Source of the DNA: Pseudomonadota bacterium
Lineage (GTDB): Bacteria > Myxococcota > Polyangia > GCA-2747355 > JACKDQ01
Assembly (NCBI GenBank): GCA_030591195.1
Contig: JAUVBO010000039.1
Location: forward strand, 1-10,341
DNA: 10,341 nt
Direction: 5' to 3'
Shown: positions 6,367-10,341 of the stretch, piece after piece
Numbering within the stretch: position 1 is the first letter of the stretch
Layout of the letters: each line of letters opens with the position of its first letter
Notes under the pieces: model-generated
Told to the model about the DNA's origin: nothing
Databases searched by the model: none
What the model saw: only the letters and a program-made list of their open reading frames with translations
Made by a program: the position numbers and the translations under genes

Positions 6367-7332
6367 CTATGGGTTGTCGTCTCGGTCGCGATACCAGCGG
6401 ATGGTGCGTCGCAGCCCCTCCTCGAGGTCCACCTCCGGCTCGAAGCCGAGCAGCGTTCGCGCCTTGTCGATGTTGGGGATCCGCAGCTCGACGTCGGCGT
6501 GAGGCCACTCGACGAAGCGGACCTTCGACGGCGATCCGGCGATGCGGATCACCTCGGTGGCGAGGTTGTAGATCGTCACCGTGGAGCGCGGGTTGCCGAT
6601 GTTGAACGAGTGGCCGACCGCTTGCTTTTCCTCGAGGACCGTCAGCGTGCCGCGGATGATGTCGTCGATGTAGCACCAGGCGCGGATCTGACTGCCGTCG
6701 TTGTGGATCGGCAACGACTCGCCGCGGAGGGCGCGGCGGATGAAGTGATGCACGGCGCCCTCGCCGACCTGCATCGGGCCGTAGATGTTGAATGGCCGGA
6801 TGGCGGCGGTGGGGAGATCGAACTGCTTGTAGTAGTTGAACGAGAGGTGCTCGGTGGCAAGCTTGCTCACCGCGTAGGTCCAGCGCGCCTCGCCCACGGC
6901 TCCCAGTGAGGTGGCGTCGCCTTCGGTGACGTTGTAGGCGTGACGACCGAAGACCTCCGAGGTGGAGAAGTCCACCACGCGCTCGATCCGCTGCTGGCAG
7001 CGCAGCGCCTCGTCGAGCACGTTGATCGTGCCGATCATGTTGGTCTTCATCGTCGGCACCGGGTTGTTCATCACGGTGTCGACGCCAGCGATCGAGGCCA
7101 GGTGGACCACGAGGGTACAGCCGTCCATCGCGCTCGCCACGGCGCCAGCGTCCATCACGTCGCCGACACGGAGGGTGATCGCCTGGTGCTTGTCGAGACC
7201 GGCGGCCTGCAGCGCGTTTCGCCGCAGGTTGTCGAGGACGACCACCTCGTTGTGCTCGGCCAGGGCGCAGGCCAGGTGGGTACCGATGAACCCCGCCCCG
7301 CCGGTGAGCAAGATACGCTTTCCCTCAAGCAT
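6367..7332 (-). CDS. NAD-dependent nucleotide-sugar epimerase/dehydratase (extended SDR)
   Basis: Extended short-chain dehydrogenase of 321 residues. It has the NAD-binding TGGAGFIG (10-17), acidic D34 after the second strand (VVVLDNL) for the NAD ribose, VVHLAS (75-80), the catalytic S123-T124 (FSTSEVFG), YAVSK with Y153 and K157, and the family motifs IRPFNIYGP (178-186) and YIDDIIRG (221-228). These place it with UDP-glucose 4-epimerase, dTDP-glucose 4,6-dehydratase and UDP-glucuronate decarboxylase; sequence alone does not decide between them. The ATG at 7332 was chosen because the Rossmann strand begins four residues later; the upstream in-frame extension is low complexity and overlaps the divergent promoter region. 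It leads the four-gene leftward cluster and sits directly before the sugar aminotransferase, a common pairing for amino-sugar nucleotide synthesis. Confidence 0.92.
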   Translation of the reverse strand: MLEGKRILLTGGAGFIGTHLACALAEHNEVVVLDNLRRNALQAAGLDKHQAITLRVGDVMDAGAVASAMDGCTLVVHLASIAGVDTVMNNPVPTMKTNMIGTINVLDEALRCQQRIERVVDFSTSEVFGRHAYNVTEGDATSLGAVGEARWTYAVSKLATEHLSFNYYKQFDLPTAAIRPFNIYGPMQVGEGAVHHFIRRALRGESLPIHNDGSQIRAWCYIDDIIRGTLTVLEEKQAVGHSFNIGNPRSTVTIYNLATEVIRIAGSPSKVRFVEWPHADVELRIPNIDKARTLLGFEPEVDLEEGLRRTIRWYRDRDDNP

Positions 7333-7362
7333 TGCCGAGGATGCTCCCACAGAAGCCGAACG

Positions 7363-7368
7363 ATTACA
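7363..7368 (-). promoter_or_regulatory. Possible -10 element for the leftward sugar/ABC cluster
   Basis: TGTAAT on the minus strand matches five of six bases of the sigma-70 -10 consensus and lies about 30 bases before the epimerase ATG. No convincing -35 hexamer is seen at the right distance, so this is tentative. A 10-bp palindrome, CGTCGCGACG (7394-7403), lies between this and the divergent promoter and could be a regulator site. Confidence 0.25.
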
Positions 7369-7409
7369 ACGGATTCTGAGAGGACAGGCCCCTCGTCGCG
7401 ACGTGGTCG

Positions 7410-7439
7410 TTGTGGGCGCCGCACCAAGCACGATATAGT
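7410..7439 (+). promoter_or_regulatory. Probable sigma-70-like promoter for the zinc-ribbon membrane protein
   Basis: TTGTGG (7410-7415) and TATAGT (7434-7439) are separated by 18 bases; the -10 matches five of six consensus positions and the -35 three of six. It is one of the few AT-containing stretches here. Transcription would start near 7446, just before the ATG at 7468 and after an alternative in-frame GTG at 7438, which argues against that GTG as the start. Confidence 0.5.
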
Positions 7440-7467
7440 GAAAATCCGCTCACACCAGCGGGTCGAA

Positions 7468-8976
7468 ATGATCTGTCCCAACTGCAGAAAGCAGCTTCCG
7501 GAGGGGTCGAGCCACTGTGGCTTCTGCGGCGTAGCCGTGTCGCTGGCGAAGCCTGTCGCGCCCCGACGCACGGTGCTCGGTTTCGGACCCGATTCGCTGC
7601 AGGCTCCCCCGGCGCCCGCGGCCCAGCCGCCGGCTCCTGCCGCTCCTGCTGCCGCTCCAGGGGTGGCCTTCGACAAGACCCAGTTCGGTGGTGCAACGCC
7701 GCTACCAGCGGGTGAGGCCGCCTTCAACGCGACGATGCTCGCGGCCGAGCCGATGCGCCCGGCCCAGTCCGCTCCGGCTCAGGCCGCTCCGGCGGCGCCA
7801 GCAGCGGGCGTGCCGGCGTCGCAACCCCAGTTCTCGACCCTCGCGGCGCCGGCGGCGCTGCCGGCCAATGTGTCCACCAGCGTGCGGGATAACCCGCCGC
7901 CCCCCGTCGCCTGGGGCCAGCCCCAGCAATCGGAGCAACCCGCGGCGTCGCCAGCAGCGCCTCCTCAAGGGAGCGAGGCGTTCCCGCCGACGATGTTTGC
8001 CCCGGCTGCTGGGGCGACGCCGCAGACAGCGGCCCAGGGGGGCCAGGCCCAGTATCCGCCGACGATGTTCGCGCCGGCGGCGGGGCAGGCCGTGGCGTCC
8101 GCTGCCCAACCAGCATCGGTGGCGGCGACCCCTTCCGCGGCGGCGATTCCCCCGGTGCTCGCCTCCCAGAGCATCGCCGCCGAGACCTTCCCGGTGGAGC
8201 CCGGCAAGGGCCTGCTCCGGTGGCTGTTGATCATCGGCGGGCTGGCGTTGATCGCGGCCTTCTGTGCGCCACGCGCGATCTCCAGCGGGGCGATGGTCTT
8301 CTCCTGGAATCTCCTGTCGGGTGTCAAGGGCGTCGCGCTGGTCAACGAGCTCTACCTGGCGGGCGGCGGGGTGTTGATGATCCTCGCCGGAGCGTTGCCC
8401 CTGCCCTATCTCGCCCGGGGCATCGCCGCGCTGGTGCTGGGGCTGGTGCCGCTCGGGATGATGCTCGCGAACCTCGACTGGCGTCAGGGCGCGACCCTCG
8501 GCGCGATCCTGCTGCTCTCGGCGTCGCTGGTCCATCGCTACCATTATCGGGGATCGATCCTCGCCCGGGTGCTGGTGGCCGTCGGGGTGCTGACCGTGCT
8601 CGCGACCTTGCTCGTGCCGGCCGCAGGGTCGGTGCCGCTGATTGCCGTGTTCGAGTTGTTTGGCGGAGGACAGGGGGCGGCGCTGATCGTCCTCGGCACC
8701 CTCCCGTTGGTGCTGCTGTTGCTCTCGTTGCTCTCATTGCTGGCGTTCCTCGGTCGGGGAAGCACCGGGTTGGGGCACATCTGGGCGACCGCCTGGATCT
8801 GTTATCTGCCGTTGACCCTCTGGCTCGCCGCCAGCTTCGCCCTCGTCGCGGGCGGCCGCACCCTGACCGGCTACTCCCAGGGCCTCGCCCTGCTGGCCTA
8901 CCTCACGGCTGCAGCCCTCGGCCTGGCGCACATCCTCTCCAGGCTCGCCAAGACGCCCGCCCACCCCGCCGCCTGA
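7468..8976 (+). CDS. Zinc-ribbon protein with Pro/Ala-rich linker and C-terminal polytopic membrane domain; function unknown
   Basis: A 502-residue protein I cannot name. Residues 1-20 are a zinc ribbon (C3, C6, C17, C20; MICPNC then CGFC), which fixes the ATG at 7468 although the ribosome binding site is weak. Residues 21-245 are a disordered Ala/Pro/Gln-rich linker containing a recurring short motif Thr-x-Leu/Phe-Gly/Ala at T35, T71, T89, T175 and T199; the last two lie in a repeated PPTMFAPAAG. Residues 249-490 are hydrophobic, with roughly seven or eight membrane helices, the first beginning LLRWLLIIGG. The ribbon and linker are most likely cytosolic, with the helices in the inner membrane. 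Similar ribbon-linker-membrane layouts occur in myxobacterial-type genomes, usually as hypothetical proteins. The gene stands alone between a divergent and a convergent neighbour. The linker motif may be a binding or phosphorylation site, which is speculative. Confidence 0.85.
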   Translation: MICPNCRKQLPEGSSHCGFCGVAVSLAKPVAPRRTVLGFGPDSLQAPPAPAAQPPAPAAPAAAPGVAFDKTQFGGATPLPAGEAAFNATMLAAEPMRPAQSAPAQAAPAAPAAGVPASQPQFSTLAAPAALPANVSTSVRDNPPPPVAWGQPQQSEQPAASPAAPPQGSEAFPPTMFAPAAGATPQTAAQGGQAQYPPTMFAPAAGQAVASAAQPASVAATPSAAAIPPVLASQSIAAETFPVEPGKGLLRWLLIIGGLALIAAFCAPRAISSGAMVFSWNLLSGVKGVALVNELYLAGGGVLMILAGALPLPYLARGIAALVLGLVPLGMMLANLDWRQGATLGAILLLSASLVHRYHYRGSILARVLVAVGVLTVLATLLVPAAGSVPLIAVFELFGGGQGAALIVLGTLPLVLLLLSLLSLLAFLGRGSTGLGHIWATAWICYLPLTLWLAASFALVAGGRTLTGYSQGLALLAYLTAAALGLAHILSRLAKTPAHPAA

Positions 8977-9012
8977 GCTCTGCCCACCGCGAGCACGGTG
9001 TGCAGTGGCTCA
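8974..9012. terminator. Stop-to-stop hairpin, probable bidirectional terminator
   Basis: The two convergent genes end 33 bases apart, and the whole interval folds. TGAGC (8974-8978) pairs with GCTCA (9008-9012), CTGC (8980-8983) with GCAG (9002-9005), and CACCG (8985-8989) with CGGTG (8996-9000), leaving a six-base loop and small internal mismatches. Both TGA stop codons form the base of the stem. There is no U-tract in either direction, so termination efficiency is uncertain. Confidence 0.6.
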
Positions 9013-10200
9013 GCGCGCCGCGATCAGCTCTCGCCGCGGGCCTTCGGTCGGCAGCCGCCAACGGCGCAGCAACGGCTCGGGGTCGACATAGCGGTAGCGG
9101 CGGCCGGTGGTACTAACGCGCAAGGCGAGGCCGAAGTGCAGGTGGGGCGCCGAGCGCTTGACGCCGGTGAGCCCGATGGTGCCGATGCGCTCGCCGCCAA
9201 CAACCCGGCTGCCCTGGCGCAGGTGGGCGCGCAGCCGGTCGAGGTGGACGTAGTAGCTCTTGGCCAGCCCGTCGCCGTGGCCGAGCTTGATGTAGCGGCC
9301 GGCGCTTCCGCCGCGGCGCTCGTCGCGTACCGCGGCGAGCACCACGCCGTCGTGGACCGCGTAGATCGGTGTGCCCACCGGGCCGGCGAGGTCGACGCCG
9401 CAGTGGCCGAGCTCGCACTCGGCCGGGCGCCTGCCGGGCCGGGGCGCGCCAAACCGGCACGACGCGTTGGGGGGCATCCGTCGCCGTGGGCCCGCCAGCG
9501 GGTGGTACCAGGCGACGGCTTGCTCGGCGGCAGGAGGCGTGGGTCGCTCGCCCCCCGGCGGCGGGGGCCGGGGCGGCTCGGGGAGCGGTGGACGGAGGGA
9601 CGGCTCGAGCATCGCGCGGGTCTCGGCGGGCAGGTCCTCGGGCAGGTCGAAGCGCTCCATGTACAGCGCGGCTCGGGCCACACCGCGGCGGATCCAGCGC
9701 GCTATCGGCGCCTGGCTCTCGCCGACGAACCAGTCGCCCCTCCGCCGGATCGCACGGCCGGTGGCGTCGGAGAAGCCAAGGCAGATCACGGTCAGCAGCA
9801 GCGCGTTGAAGGCGACGAGAAACCAGCGCAGGCCGATCAGGGGCCGGGCCCGATCGACCCGACGGCGAATCTGACGCCAGGCGAGCCAGCGCAGCGCTGC
9901 CGGCAGGGCCAGCGCCACCGTCAGCCCGAGGCCGAGGCGAGCCCAGGCCGGGCCCACCGCGCTGCCGATCAGCGCCGACACCACCAGGGTACTCGCTCCG
10001 AGCGCGGCAACCACGCAGAGCAGGCGGACGATCCGGTAAGCACGCTGAATCGTGCGCAACGGACCCCGTGGACTGTGACGCACCGCGAGCTGGAGCCGCT
10101 GGCGACGCGGGAGCGTCCTGCGGCACGGGGGCCGCAATGATGGAGGTAACGGTCGCTCTGTCCCCTGGACCACGTCGGGTACCAACGCCCGGGCAACCAA
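9010..10200 (-). CDS. Membrane-anchored M23/LytM-type metallopeptidase
   Basis: Predicted zinc endopeptidase acting on peptidoglycan cross-links in the envelope. Numbering from TTG 10200 (396 residues), hydrophobic segments at about 56-82, 86-105 and 123-143 anchor it, and a Pro-rich stretch (200-225) leads to the catalytic domain (about 260-375). All M23 signatures are kept: H266 and D270 in GHCGVDLAGPVGTPIYA, H319 in YYVHLD, and PHLHFG with H353 and zinc ligand H355. It therefore looks active, unlike EnvC/NlpD-type domains that have lost ligands. C261, C263 and C267 cluster near the first zinc motif; a disulfide is possible. The start is uncertain: the first 45 residues are Arg/Pro-rich with no ATG, and GTG 10083 or TTG 10059 (GGGG four bases upstream) would start just before the first membrane helix. 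It converges on the zinc-ribbon gene and diverges from the partial gene at the right edge. Confidence 0.85.
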   Translation of the reverse strand: MVARALVPDVVQGTERPLPPSLRPPCRRTLPRRQRLQLAVRHSPRGPLRTIQRAYRIVRLLCVVAALGASTLVVSALIGSAVGPAWARLGLGLTVALALPAALRWLAWRQIRRRVDRARPLIGLRWFLVAFNALLLTVICLGFSDATGRAIRRRGDWFVGESQAPIARWIRRGVARAALYMERFDLPEDLPAETRAMLEPSLRPPLPEPPRPPPPGGERPTPPAAEQAVAWYHPLAGPRRRMPPNASCRFGAPRPGRRPAECELGHCGVDLAGPVGTPIYAVHDGVVLAAVRDERRGGSAGRYIKLGHGDGLAKSYYVHLDRLRAHLRQGSRVVGGERIGTIGLTGVKRSAPHLHFGLALRVSTTGRRYRYVDPEPLLRRWRLPTEGPRRELIAAR

Positions 10201-10274
10201 AAGGGTCTATGCCCCGCCGCGGTAACCGTGCGTCCCTCCGTGCGTACGCTCTGCAGGCAGGAACAAACCTTCGA

Positions 10275-10287
10275 GCAGGAGCCCTGC
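10275..10287 (+). promoter_or_regulatory. Ribosome binding site within a small hairpin before the last gene
   Basis: AGGAG (10277-10281) lies six bases before ATG 10288. It overlaps a hairpin GCAGG-AGC-CCTGC (10275-10287) that ends right at the start codon. An upstream GCAGG (10257-10261) could pair with the same CCTGC instead, so two alternative folds exist. A direct repeat CCGTGCGT (10226-10233 and 10238-10245) lies further upstream and could bind a regulator. No clear promoter is recognised between 10201 and 10275. Confidence 0.35.
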
Positions 10288-10341
10288 ATGAGCCGCCCCT
10301 TCGATGCACCGCAGGTATCGCCCGTGACCCTCTCGCGTCGC
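10288..10341 (+). CDS. Start of an unidentified protein (3' partial)
   Basis: An ATG at 10288 with a well-spaced AGGAG opens a frame that stays open for 18 codons to the window edge (MSRPFDAPQVSPVTLSRR). Too little is present to assign a family. It is divergent from the M23 gene. The good ribosome binding site and the lack of any competing gene make it likely to be a real start. Confidence 0.5.
   Translation, partial: MSRPFDAPQVSPVTLSRR

Noticed and set aside
5234..6676. Longer start (ATG 6676) for the aminotransferase
   Set aside because: It would overlap over 300 bases of the epimerase gene in another frame with Arg/His-rich sequence; the GTG at 6355 gives normal family length.
6940..7467. 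N-terminal extension of the zinc-ribbon protein to 6940
   Set aside because: The extension lies antisense to the epimerase and through the divergent promoter; the zinc ribbon begins at residue 3 from ATG 7468.
8031..8091. Tandem DNA repeat or recent duplication around the two PPTMFAPAAG copies
   Set aside because: The copies are about 70 bases apart, differ at codon positions and are flanked by unrelated sequence, so they look like a retained protein motif rather than a DNA tandem repeat.
7702..8544. Minus-strand frame opposite the zinc-ribbon gene
   Set aside because: Arg/His/Gln-rich translation typical of antisense to Ala/Pro codons, with no start signal or domain.
8998..10140. Long + strand frame opposite the M23 gene
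   Set aside because: No recognisable motifs; the minus strand has all M23 zinc-ligand motifs, so this is a shadow frame.

Overview
This is a very GC-rich bacterial window, coding-dense on both strands, with strong G/C third-position bias. The gene content fits an uncultured lineage in the Desulfobacterota / Myxococcota / Acidobacteriota sphere: a heterodisulfide-reductase-like Fe-S protein tied to two-component signalling, cytosolic PAS kinases, and a zinc-ribbon/Pro-Ala-rich membrane protein. The phylum cannot be fixed from this sequence alone. I see no rRNA, tRNA, CRISPR array, transposase or phage gene.

Layout. (1) 2-3242, + strand: an apparent redox-signalling operon. It holds the C-terminal part of an HdrD/DsrK-like CCG-domain protein fused to a CheY-like receiver, a soluble histidine kinase with two tandem PAS domains that each carry the same four-cysteine pattern, and a stand-alone receiver protein. 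(2) 3240-3403: a nested palindromic element of about 160 bp with perfect 12-bp terminal inverted repeats. It fills the gap between convergent genes and looks like a TA-flanked MITE or a large bidirectional terminator. (3) 7332-3413, - strand: four closely packed genes for an SDR-type nucleotide-sugar epimerase/dehydratase, a DegT/StrS-family PLP sugar aminotransferase, an ABC ATPase and an ABC-2-type permease. ATPase and permease overlap by ATGA. (4) 7468-8976, + strand and divergent: a zinc-ribbon protein with a long Pro/Ala-rich linker and a polytopic membrane domain. (5) 9010-10200, - strand and convergent: a membrane-anchored LytM/M23 peptidase with intact zinc ligands; a hairpin spans exactly from one stop codon to the other. 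(6) 10288-end, + strand: the first 18 codons of a further gene with a good ribosome binding site.

How they may work together. The first three genes suggest a circuit in which an Fe-S electron-transfer protein and a cysteine-rich PAS kinase report cytoplasmic redox state to two receivers, one covalently attached to the electron-transfer protein itself. The sugar genes could make an amino-sugar nucleotide for an envelope glycan, and the M23 enzyme acts on the cell wall; a link between those modules is only inferred from position.
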